A DNA stretch of 5,680 nucleotides from Anaerolineae bacterium (GCA_023511475.1 JAIMBM010000235.1:1-5680); one strand, 5' to 3'; shown: positions 1 to 4,695, counted from the first letter of the stretch. Made by a program: numbers and translations. Notes: generated from the letters alone by a model not told the origin.

Positions 1-982
1 GGGCAAAGTCCGGCAGGCCATCGTTGTTATAGTCGCCCCAGGCGGCGGAGCCTCCCTTCGCACCAAAGCCCGTGGCCGCCAGGTAATAGTCCGTCGGGCC
101 TCTGTTCCGGTAGACGCAGTAATAGTCGCCTCCCAACGACGCGTTGTATCCGGACAGGAGCAGGTCCAGGTCGCCGTCGCCGTCATGGTCGCCCCAGGCA
201 AGCGCCCCGTCGCTGACATCGTAGAACAGGCGGATTCCGCTGTCCACAAAGGTGAGGCCGCCCTGGTTGCGGAGGAGCGGGGTGACGTAGCCGCCGAGCC
301 GCCCGGTGATGGCGATGTCCAGGTCGCCGTCGTTGTCATAGTCGCCCCAGGCGGCGTCGCTGTAGCCCATCTGCACCGGAAGCGCGACGGCTTCCCCGAA
401 GGTGCCTCCCTGATTGGGGTAGACCACGCTGACAGGCGCGCTGCAGGTGCCATCGGGGCAGCCGGTGACGAGGAGGTCGAGATCCCCATCGCCATCGGCA
501 TCGCCCCAGGCCAGCGACCCCCCGTCGACGCCGACGAGGTTGGCGCCCGAGTCCTCGAGGGTCGCGCCGGTGTTGCGATACACGTTGGTGGCGCGCCCGG
601 CGTCGGTCTGCCCGCAGAGGGCGAGGTCGAGGTCGCCATCGCCGTCATAGTCTCCCCAGGCGGCGGCGCCGCTGGAGTAGCCGGGAAGGGCGATCCCGCT
701 CGCGGCAAAGGTCCCGCGGCCGTCGTTCAGGTAGACCCGCGTCGTGTGGCCGGTGCCTGACCCGTACGGCCGCCCGGCGATGACGACGTCGAGGTCGCCG
801 TCACCGTCGACATCGCCCCAGGCGGCAGCAGCATAGGCGTACCCTATGAGCCCCGGGTTGGCAATCTCAAAGAAGGGCCAGGCCGCGCGGACGGGCAGAG
901 GGGCGAGCATCAGGGCCACCGCCAAGAGACAGGCGGCGAGGCGCAGCCGCGCAGGCAGGCAACGACGGGAGAGCTTGGCCAT
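1..982 (-). CDS. Secreted FG-GAP/VCBS repeat protein, N-terminal part (runs off left edge)
   Basis: The open frame reads leftward from ATG at 982 and has no stop before the window edge, giving 327 residues. The start is supported by AAGGAG (complement of 990-995), 7 nt upstream. Residues 1-33 form a typical Sec signal peptide: basic KLSRR and ARLR, a hydrophobic stretch around 16-30, and a VRA-A cleavage site near 33. Six near-identical motifs follow, of the form AWGDxDGDGDLDL, at about residues 54-66, 108-120, 158-170, 211-223, 262-274 and 314-326. They recur every 50-54 residues. The DxDxDGDxD loops are those of calcium-binding FG-GAP/VCBS repeats, which usually form the blades of a seven-bladed integrin-alpha-like beta-propeller, so at least one more blade probably lies beyond the edge. 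Residues between motifs often contain YRN or YLN followed by G and F, also typical. Such proteins are exported and often bind surfaces, partners or polysaccharides; the ligand here is unknown. No catalytic domain is visible. Confidence 0.93.
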   Translation of the reverse strand, partial: MAKLSRRCLPARLRLAACLLAVALMLAPLPVRAAWPFFEIANPGLIGYAYAAAAWGDVDGDGDLDVVIAGRPYGSGTGHTTRVYLNDGRGTFAASGIALPGYSSGAAAWGDYDGDGDLDLALCGQTDAGRATNVYRNTGATLEDSGANLVGVDGGSLAWGDADGDGDLDLLVTGCPDGTCSAPVSVVYPNQGGTFGEAVALPVQMGYSDAAWGDYDNDGDLDIAITGRLGGYVTPLLRNQGGLTFVDSGIRLFYDVSDGALAWGDHDGDGDLDLLLSGYNASLGGDYYCVYRNRGPTDYYLAATGFGAKGGSAAWGDYNNDGLPDFA

Positions 983-1017
983 GCGTGGACTCCTTTCGGT
1001 GCCCGGGGATGCTGGAC

Positions 1018-1050
1018 GCCGGCCGGTGCAGGCAGCAGCCCCCGGCCGGC
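1018..1050 (-). other. GC-rich hairpin in the FG-GAP gene leader
   Basis: Positions 1018-1026 (GCCGGCCGG) and 1042-1050 (CCGGCCGGC) are perfectly complementary, giving a 9-bp all-GC stem with a 15-nt loop. In the leftward transcript it lies about 20 nt upstream of the Shine-Dalgarno sequence of the FG-GAP gene. It could affect translation or mRNA stability, but such stems arise easily in sequence this GC-rich, so function is unproven. Confidence 0.35.
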
Positions 1051-1291
1051 CGCACCAATGCCGGGCCTGACCGGCGTGGCGAAACGGGATGCTCTCTCAC
1101 GGGGAGAAGGCGGACTCGTAGCGAGGCAACAGAGGCGGAGAGGCAGGCCGGTACCGGCGCGGGGCCTGCGGAGGCTCGGGCTGCAATGGGCGTATGGAAA
1201 TGATCCACCGGCTCCACACCCCGGAAGCGTGGCCAACGGCCGACGGCGGAGCGTTGGCGGGCGGCGACGCTATCGGATCAGGCCATACGGA

Positions 1292-1318
1292 TGTCGGGAA
1301 GAGGATCGGGTCCCGACA
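1292..1318 (-). other. Stem-loop at predicted 5' end of the leftward transcript
   Basis: Positions 1292-1299 (TGTCGGGA) pair perfectly with 1311-1318 (TCCCGACA), forming an 8-bp stem with an 11-nt loop. The leftward -10 box at 1327-1332 predicts transcription start near 1320, so this hairpin would sit within about two bases of the RNA 5' end. A hairpin there commonly protects mRNA from 5'-dependent decay. As DNA it could instead be an operator just downstream of the promoter. The pairing is directly seen; the role is inferred. Confidence 0.45.
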
Positions 1319-1326
1319 AGGTCCGC

Positions 1327-1355
1327 ATTATAGGGGCTTTTCGCTCAGCGCGCAA
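1327..1355 (-). promoter_or_regulatory. Candidate sigma70 promoter for the FG-GAP gene
   Basis: On the minus strand, TATAAT (complement of 1327-1332) matches the -10 consensus perfectly. TTGCGC (complement of 1350-1355) lies exactly 17 bp upstream and matches the -35 consensus at its three strongest positions. Transcription would start near 1320, leaving an untranslated leader of about 340 nt before the ATG at 982. In a GC-rich region a perfect -10 box with ideal spacing is unlikely to be common by chance, but no other evidence supports it. Confidence 0.5.
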
Positions 1356-1364
1356 ATCGCGCTG
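1346..1364. promoter_or_regulatory. 19-bp dyad, possible operator between divergent promoters
   Basis: The sequence CAGCGCG-N5-CGCGCTG is a perfect 7-bp inverted repeat centred on 1355. It overlaps the leftward -35 box and ends 22 bp before the rightward -35 box. That is a suitable place for a regulator controlling one or both divergent genes. No regulator gene lies in the window, and the half-site matches no operator that I recognise with confidence. Confidence 0.35.
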
Positions 1365-1386
1365 CTCAACCCCGGGACGGCCCCGT

Positions 1387-1415
1387 TTGCAGGGAGGCAG
1401 GTCCCGGCGTATGAT
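1387..1415 (+). promoter_or_regulatory. Candidate sigma70 promoter for the AllA-like gene
   Basis: TTGCAG at 1387-1392 and TATGAT at 1410-1415 are separated by 17 bp. The -10 box matches five of six consensus positions and the -35 box the three strongest. Start of transcription would be near 1422, giving a leader of about 44 nt that includes the ribosome site at 1455-1460. A second -10-like TACAAT at 1428-1433 has no matching -35 box. Confidence 0.5.
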
Positions 1416-1465
1416 AGTCACGCTGCGTACAATCCGCGCCCCTCGCCCGCAGACAGGAGGAGACC

Positions 1466-1969
1466 ATGAGAACCATCAAGGCCGAAACGTTGACTCGAGA
1501 GGCCTTCTGGCCCTTTGGCTTCTACGCCCAGCTCATCGACCCCATCGGCGAGAAGATCGGCGCCAGACCCATCGAGTTCTTCCGCGACCTCGCCCAGCTC
1601 GACCTCGGCGGCGCCGGGATCGCCTCCTTCTCCACCTGTCGCGTGGAGCCACGAGAGCCGATCATCGACGTCACCGAGTACCACACCGCGACCGGCGAGG
1701 GCATCCTTCCCCTCGACCGGGACGTCGTGATCCACGTCGGCCCGGCCACGCCGCCCGGCGACCCCGTGCCCCTGCCGCGCTTCCGGGCCTTCCGCGTGCC
1801 CCGGGGCACCGTCGCCGTGCTCCGGCCCGGCGTCTGGCACCACGCGCCCTTTACGACCGGCGACGCCCCGGCCAACGTGCTGATCGTGCTGCCGGAGCGC
1901 ACCTACGCCAGAGACTGCACGGTGGTGCAGATACCTGAGGCGGAGCGCCTCAGGATCGAGATGGCCTGA
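1466..1969 (+). CDS. Ureidoglycolate lyase (AllA)-family cupin protein
   Basis: This 167-residue protein starts at an ATG 5 nt after a strong AGGAGG (1455-1460). Its length and layout fit the AllA family (PF04115), cupin enzymes of about 160 residues. AllA splits ureidoglycolate into glyoxylate and urea in allantoin breakdown. Resemblance to E. coli AllA is clearest at the C-terminus: PGVWHHAPF (121-129) aligns with its NVWHHPLF, and DCTVVQIPEAE (150-160) with its DCDVESIPEQE. The segment EYHTATGEGILPLDRDVVIHV (71-91) corresponds to the central H-P-L-G-x-Q-A-F-I-P strand region. EGILPLD, VLIVLPERTY and PGVWHxAPF are, as I recall, typical of a separate subfamily common in Clostridia and Chloroflexi whose substrate is not established. 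No allantoinase, ureidase or other purine gene lies nearby, so lyase activity on ureidoglycolate is uncertain. No signal peptide is seen; it should be cytoplasmic. Confidence 0.85.
   Translation: MRTIKAETLTREAFWPFGFYAQLIDPIGEKIGARPIEFFRDLAQLDLGGAGIASFSTCRVEPREPIIDVTEYHTATGEGILPLDRDVVIHVGPATPPGDPVPLPRFRAFRVPRGTVAVLRPGVWHHAPFTTGDAPANVLIVLPERTYARDCTVVQIPEAERLRIEMA
1934..1954 (+). repeat. Perfect 9-bp palindrome inside the 3' end of the AllA-like gene
   Basis: CCTGAGGCG (1934-1942) and CGCCTCAGG (1946-1954) are exact inverted copies with only GAG between them. They end 12 bases before the TGA stop codon. In RNA they form a very stable 9-bp hairpin with a three-base loop. The codons belong to the conserved PEAERLR stretch, so the structure lies within real coding sequence. 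It may protect the mRNA 3' end or be a chance product of GC-rich codons. Confidence 0.6.
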
Positions 1970-2058
1970 GGGTGATGTGCGGCCGGGTGGCGCACAAGCC
2001 ACAACGCCGCCATGGCCACAGGCGTCAGCTGCCCTGGCAGGCGCACCAGCCGCTGCGA

Positions 2059-2124
2059 ACCCCCGTCTCCCCTGCCCCAGGCGGGCGCCGCAGCGTCCGC
2101 CTGGGGCGAGGGGGAGACGGGGGT
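2059..2124. repeat. Long inverted repeat with about 26-bp arms (palindromic intergenic element)
   Basis: The left arm runs 2059-2084 and the right arm 2097-2124, with a 12-nt loop (2085-2096). The arms share ACCCCCGTCTCCCC at the outside and GCCCCAGGCGG at the inside. They differ only by about two extra bases in the right arm between these blocks. The element lies between the AllA-like gene and the zinc-ribbon gene, starting 89 bases after one stop and ending 28 bases before the next start. It carries no T-run, so it is not a classical intrinsic terminator. Its size and position suggest a REP/MITE-like interspersed palindrome or an RNA-processing hairpin. Its right arm shares GGGGCGAGGGGG with the fragment at 2702-2731. 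Confidence 0.8.
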
Positions 2125-2152
2125 GGAGGCGCCCGCCAAAGAGAGGAGAGCA

Positions 2153-2395
2153 ATGCCACGAATCGAGGATCAGCTTGCCCAGGCCTTTGTCTGCGCGCGG
2201 TGCCACCAGAAGGGTGCGCACGTCGAGCGCCTGGCCATGTCGGGCACCGGGCTCTCGCGCCTCCTCGAGATACAGCCCTACCGCTACGCCTTTGTGTCCT
2301 GCCGCAACTGCGGGTACACCGAGGTCTACAACCTGCGCATGCTGGAAGGGAAGGACAATCTGGGCGACTTTCTTGACGTGCTCTTTGCCGGCTAG
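2153..2395 (+). CDS. Small zinc-ribbon protein (DUF2082/PF09855-like)
   Basis: This is an 80-residue protein. I chose ATG at 2153 because AGAGGAG (2142-2148) sits 4 nt upstream; the frame extends upstream to an ATG at 2012, but that stretch crosses the inverted repeat and is low-complexity. Two cysteine pairs, CARC (14-17) and CRNC (50-53), are spaced like a zinc ribbon. Between them is AMSGTGLSRLLEIQPYRYAFVSC (28-50), and CGYTEVY (53-59) follows. The GTGLSRLxxIQ and CGYTExY signatures match the DUF2082 family, described as putative nucleic-acid-binding zinc-ribbon proteins of roughly 70 residues. The C-terminal tail GKDNLGDFLDVLFAG is also typical. No enzymatic residues are apparent and the partner is unknown. 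It may be read from the AllA-like promoter or from its own; no clear promoter of its own is visible. Confidence 0.85.
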   Translation: MPRIEDQLAQAFVCARCHQKGAHVERLAMSGTGLSRLLEIQPYRYAFVSCRNCGYTEVYNLRMLEGKDNLGDFLDVLFAG

Positions 2396-2438
2396 GATGT
2401 GCTCGCGCCAGCCCTGCGGCAAGCCCCATCGGGGCAGA

Positions 2439-2460
2439 CGCGGGCTTTCTCGCGCTTTTT
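2439..2460 (+). terminator. Candidate intrinsic terminator after the zinc-ribbon gene
   Basis: CGCGGG (2439-2444) pairs with TCTCGCG-type sequence at 2449-2454 through six base pairs, including one G-U, around a CTTT loop. C and then five T residues (2456-2460) follow. The hairpin begins 43 bases after the stop codon of the zinc-ribbon gene. A smaller stem, GCCCC-ATC-GGGGC at 2423-2435, lies just upstream. The T-run is short, so termination may be partial. Confidence 0.5.
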
Positions 2461-2491
2461 CGCCCCTGCGGCGGGCATCCCAGAGGACGCC

Positions 2492-2640
2492 GTGATCGGC
2501 CCAACTCACCGCACACTGGCGCTCTATTGGGCCGAGCGCCTCGGCAGGGAGCGCCCCACGGCGCGGCCGTCCCGGCGTGGGGCGGCGAGCTGTACTGCGA
2601 CCTGCAGGGCGAGCGGGTTCACATCGGTGAGAGGGCGGTC
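2492..2640 (+). pseudogene. Possible frame-broken coding remnant, perhaps cyclophilin-like
   Basis: Two adjacent stretches read like real protein, but in different frames. From GTG 2492 the frame gives VIGPTHRTLALYWAERLGRERPTARP-type sequence up to about 2569. From 2578 to 2640 another frame gives WGGELYCDLQGERVHIGERAV. In order, PTAR followed by WGxExY resembles the core of cyclophilin-like small proteins (PF04126 or DUF3830 type). Joining them needs a frame change near 2570-2577. Neither piece has a good ribosome site, and after 2640 the likeness is lost. This is a weak, motif-level impression; chance coding in GC-rich DNA is the main alternative. Confidence 0.2.
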
Positions 2641-2701
2641 ACCTGTCCCGGACGATTGAGGTGTGGGGGCGCGCCCTGGTGCGCTCCTACATGTCCAACT
2701 G

Positions 2702-2731
2702 TCTCTCGGGGAGGGGGCGAGGGGGTAGGGC
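2702..2731. repeat. G-rich repeat fragment related to the 2059-2124 element
   Basis: The stretch TCTCTCGGGGAGGGGGCGAGGGGGTAGGGC-like sequence contains GGGGCGAGGGGG (2714-2725), identical to 2103-2114 in the right arm of the long inverted repeat. Here only one arm is present, so it may be a half-copy of an interspersed palindrome family. Purine-rich runs of this type are common between genes in several high-GC phyla. The shared 12-mer is seen; common origin is inferred. Confidence 0.4.
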
Positions 2732-2765
2732 ACTGAACGCCGCGACCGACAACACCGTCCATCGC

Positions 2766-2783
2766 TGTCAGTATCCCCTGACA
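2766..2783. promoter_or_regulatory. 18-bp dyad TGTCAG-N6-CTGACA before the kinase gene
   Basis: Perfect 6-bp half-sites at 2766-2771 and 2778-2783 flank TATCCC. The dyad ends immediately before the purine-rich GAAAGG (2785-2790) that precedes the kinase start. As DNA it could bind a repressor dimer. As RNA it would form a small hairpin next to the ribosome site. I do not recognise a specific regulator. Confidence 0.35.
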
Positions 2784-2793
2784 CGAAAGGCCG

Positions 2794-3714
2794 ATGCCAC
2801 AGATGCCTGTACCAGACCAACTGGCCCGCACCATCGTCACACTATACGGAGAACAAGGCTTAGGCTGGCTGCAGCGCCTCCCCGCCCAGATCGCGGCGCT
2901 CGAGCGACGTTGGGCGTTCCAGGCCCTTTCGCCCTTCGCGGAGCTCTCCGCAGCCTATGTGGCGCCTGCGCTCTGCGCCGATGGCACCGAGGCGGTGCTC
3001 AAGCTGGCCCTCCCCAGCCGGGAGCTCGTGGCCGAGATAGAGGCGCTGCGGCTGTACGACGGCCGCTGCGCCGCGCGGCTCCTGCGGGCCGATGCTGCCG
3101 AGGGCGCGCTCCTCATCGAGCGCATCCGCCCGGGCACTCCGCTCGCCGACATCGACGACTCCCAGGCGACCGCCATCGCCGCGGAGGTCATGAAGCGCCT
3201 GTGGCGGCCGCTGCCGCCAGAGCACCCCTTCCCAACGGTGGCGGAGTGGGGCGAAGGCCTCGTGCGGCTGCGGGCGTGCTTCGGCGGCGGCACCGGCCCC
3301 TTCCCCGAGCCCCTCGTCGACCGCGCCGAGCGGCTCTTCGCCGGGCTCCTGCAGTCGGCGGCCGAGCCGGTCCTCCTCCACGGCGACCTGCACCACTGGA
3401 ACATCGTCCGGACGGAGCGGGAGCCGTGGCTGGCCATCGACCCGAAGGGAGTGGCCGGGGAGCCGATCTACGAGGCCGGGGCCCTCATCCGCAATCACCT
3501 GCCCGAGCCACCGGAGCCCGTGGAGACGCGTCGCCTCCTCGCCCGGCGCATAGCCCAGCTCGCAGAGGCCCTCGGCTGCGAGCGCGAGCGCCTTGTGGGC
3601 TGGGCCCTCACGCAAGCCGTCCTCGCCGCCTGGTGGAGCTATGAGGATTCAGGGCAGGTCTGGGACCTCGCCATGGCGACGGCGGAGGCGCTCATGGCGC
3701 TGGAGAGGGAGTAG
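2794..3714 (+). CDS. Aminoglycoside/hydroxyurea antibiotic-resistance-family kinase (PF04655, StrB-like)
   Basis: This 306-residue protein resembles the aminoglycoside 6-phosphotransferase/hydroxyurea kinase family, which includes StrB; known members of about 270-310 residues transfer ATP phosphate to streptomycin or related small molecules. The N-terminal lobe has AVLKL (67-71), whose Lys70 is the probable ATP-binding lysine, followed by a helix with Glu81/Glu83. The hinge region is LLIERIRPGTPL (106-117). The catalytic loop is LLHGDLHHWNIV (194-205) with Asp198 and Asn203, and IDPKG (215-219) supplies the metal-binding Asp216. GEPIYEAGALIRN (222-234) is a strong family hallmark. All key kinase residues are present, so it should be active. 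GAAAGG (2785-2790) is only 3 nt from ATG 2794 and 12 nt from ATG 2803, so Met4 may be the true start. It stands alone and ends convergent to the permease genes. As a chromosomal homologue its natural substrate and any resistance phenotype are unproven. Confidence 0.9.
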   Translation: MPQMPVPDQLARTIVTLYGEQGLGWLQRLPAQIAALERRWAFQALSPFAELSAAYVAPALCADGTEAVLKLALPSRELVAEIEALRLYDGRCAARLLRADAAEGALLIERIRPGTPLADIDDSQATAIAAEVMKRLWRPLPPEHPFPTVAEWGEGLVRLRACFGGGTGPFPEPLVDRAERLFAGLLQSAAEPVLLHGDLHHWNIVRTEREPWLAIDPKGVAGEPIYEAGALIRNHLPEPPEPVETRRLLARRIAQLAEALGCERERLVGWALTQAVLAAWWSYEDSGQVWDLAMATAEALMALERE

Positions 3715-3750
3715 GGAGCAAGCCCAAAGAGTGCGTCTCTTGGCGCTCCC
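3714..3750. terminator. Hairpin between convergent genes, possible bidirectional terminator
   Basis: GGGAGC (3714-3719) pairs with GCTCCC (3745-3750). Inside it GCC pairs with GGC and AAGAG with CTCTT, with small bulges, around a TGCGT loop. The hairpin begins at the last base of the kinase stop codon and ends 6 bases before the permease stop, filling the 42-base gap between convergent genes. There is no U-run on either side, so it may act through Rho, block read-through from both directions, or protect 3' ends. Confidence 0.45.
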
Positions 3751-3756
3751 CCGCGA

Positions 3757-4695
3757 TCAGCCCTTGATGCCCGTGAGTGTGATACCCTGGATGAAGGTCC
3801 GCTGTGCCAGGAAGAAGATGAGGATGGCCGGAAGTACCACGATTGCTGCTGCAGCCATCAGCGTGCCCGGCTCCAGGTTGCGGCTGTAGACCCCGCCAAA
3901 GCTCTGCAGGCCCAGCGACAGCGTGTACTTGGCCTCATCCTGTAGATAGATCAGAGGCCCCTGAAAGTCGTTCCAGTTGTACAGGAAATCGAAGAGGGCT
4001 ACGGTAGCAATGACGGGCCGCGACAGCGGCAGGATGATCCGCCAGTAGATGCCCAGCTCGTTGCAGCCGTCGATCCGTGCGGTGTCGCTCAGCTCGTTGG
4101 GGATAGTACGGAAGAACTGGCGGAACAGAAAGATGTTGTAGGCGTGCCCGAAAAAGTTGGGCACGATCAGGGGGCGCAGCGTGTTGATCCAGCCGAGGCG
4201 GCGGAAGACGATGTACAGCGGGATCTGCGTGACCTGATACGGCAGCATCATCGTGCTGAGCACGAGGATGAAGAGCGGCTCCCGCAGCCGCCACTGGATG
4301 CGCGCAAACCCATAGGCGCACAGGGAAGAGGAGATCGTCTGCCCGAGCATCGAGAGGATGCAAATGGTCAGTGTGTTCCGGGCGTACAGGGGGAAGGGAA
4401 AGACGGTCACAGCCCGCACATAGTTCTGCCACTTGATGGGGTTCGGCCACCAGACCGGCGGGAAGACAAAGATCTGCGGATCGGTCTTGAGCGACGTGAT
4501 CAGCATCCAGTAGAGCGGCAAGGCGAACACAAAGCCAAAGAGGCACAGCAGGAGAAACACGACGACTCTGCCGCCGATCTCTCGGGCCCGTCGTATCCGC
4601 CGCGCTCTGGTCCGCTGTAGCTCGACTGCTGCGCTCAATGGGCGTTTGCGGGCCGTCCGATCAGACACCGATGCCAGGCCTCTACTCTCCGCCAT
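3757..4695 (-). CDS. CUT1 sugar ABC transporter permease, MalG-like
   Basis: This 312-residue inner-membrane protein is the second permease of a carbohydrate importer. Six hydrophobic segments lie near residues 44-66, 108-130, 141-160, 175-190, 226-250 and 279-297. The cytoplasmic EAA loop, which docks on the ATPase, reads ELSDTARIDGCNELGIYWR followed by IILP (201-223), with the expected Gly210 and I-x-LP ending. SLKTDPQIFVFPPVWWP (68-84) after the first segment and the terminal QRTFIQGITLTGIKG (298-312) are hallmarks of MalG/UgpE-type proteins. Its ATG lies inside the 3' end of the upstream permease gene (14-nt overlap), and GAGGG is about 9 nt upstream, so the two are translationally coupled. 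Residues 1-42 before the first membrane segment are longer than usual and Arg-rich (RTRARRIRRAR at 28-38), so a later start is possible. The specific sugar cannot be read from the sequence. Confidence 0.94.
   Translation of the reverse strand: MAESRGLASVSDRTARKRPLSAAVELQRTRARRIRRAREIGGRVVVFLLLCLFGFVFALPLYWMLITSLKTDPQIFVFPPVWWPNPIKWQNYVRAVTVFPFPLYARNTLTICILSMLGQTISSSLCAYGFARIQWRLREPLFILVLSTMMLPYQVTQIPLYIVFRRLGWINTLRPLIVPNFFGHAYNIFLFRQFFRTIPNELSDTARIDGCNELGIYWRIILPLSRPVIATVALFDFLYNWNDFQGPLIYLQDEAKYTLSLGLQSFGGVYSRNLEPGTLMAAAAIVVLPAILIFFLAQRTFIQGITLTGIKG

Larger units (their letters stand above)
983..1465. other. Divergent intergenic region, no convincing gene
   Basis: These 483 bases separate the leftward FG-GAP gene from the rightward AllA-like gene. 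Several short open frames cross the region in different frames, but none has recognisable protein features, a good ribosome site or a family resemblance, so I call no gene. What it does hold is a candidate promoter for each direction, a dyad between them, a stem-loop at the predicted start of the leftward transcript and a GC-rich hairpin near the leftward ribosome site; these are listed separately. Positions 1091-1114 also loosely resemble the G-rich repeat fragment at 2702-2731. Confidence 0.7.
2396..2793. other. Intergenic region, 398 bp, no intact gene
   Basis: Between the zinc-ribbon gene and the kinase gene no frame gives a convincing intact protein. The region opens with a candidate terminator (2439-2460), contains a possible frame-broken coding remnant (2492-2640) and a G-rich repeat fragment (2702-2731), and ends in a dyad just before the kinase ribosome site (2766-2783). 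I see no clear sigma70 promoter for the kinase here. Confidence 0.65.

Noticed and set aside
185..760. A 191-codon plus-strand open frame at the left edge
   Set aside because: It is antisense to the FG-GAP repeats. Its periodic VxVAVVxVxPGG-type pattern is just the mirror of the repeated DGDGD codons.
1091..1114. A clear third copy of the G-rich intergenic repeat
   Set aside because: Only a loose likeness (CTCTCTCACGGGGAGAAGG) without the shared 12-mer, so I mention it in passing but do not list it as a repeat.
867..1236. Several 70-116-codon open frames on both strands in the intergenic region
   Set aside because: They are Arg/Pro/Ser-rich, overlap each other and the FG-GAP start, and lack ribosome sites or recognisable motifs.
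2012..2152. A longer start at ATG 2012 for the zinc-ribbon protein
   Set aside because: The added 47 residues are Pro/Ala/Gly-rich translation of the inverted repeat. The ATG at 2153 has a good AGAGGAG and matches the usual family length.
1418..2509. A 363-codon open frame on the minus strand across the AllA-like and zinc-ribbon genes
   Set aside because: It lies antisense to two genes with clear family motifs and good ribosome sites, spans the inverted repeat, and shows no domain. It is an effect of high GC codon positions.
2860..3615. A 251-codon minus-strand frame antisense to the kinase
   Set aside because: No motif, no ribosome site and typical shadow composition.
2661..3644. A 327-codon plus-strand frame overlapping the kinase gene
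   Set aside because: Its translation is Arg/Ala/Pro-rich low-complexity sequence. The kinase frame over the same DNA has all catalytic motifs.
4144..4620. A 158-codon plus-strand frame within the MalG-like gene
   Set aside because: It is the antisense of membrane and EAA-loop codons, charged and low-complexity, with no family likeness.
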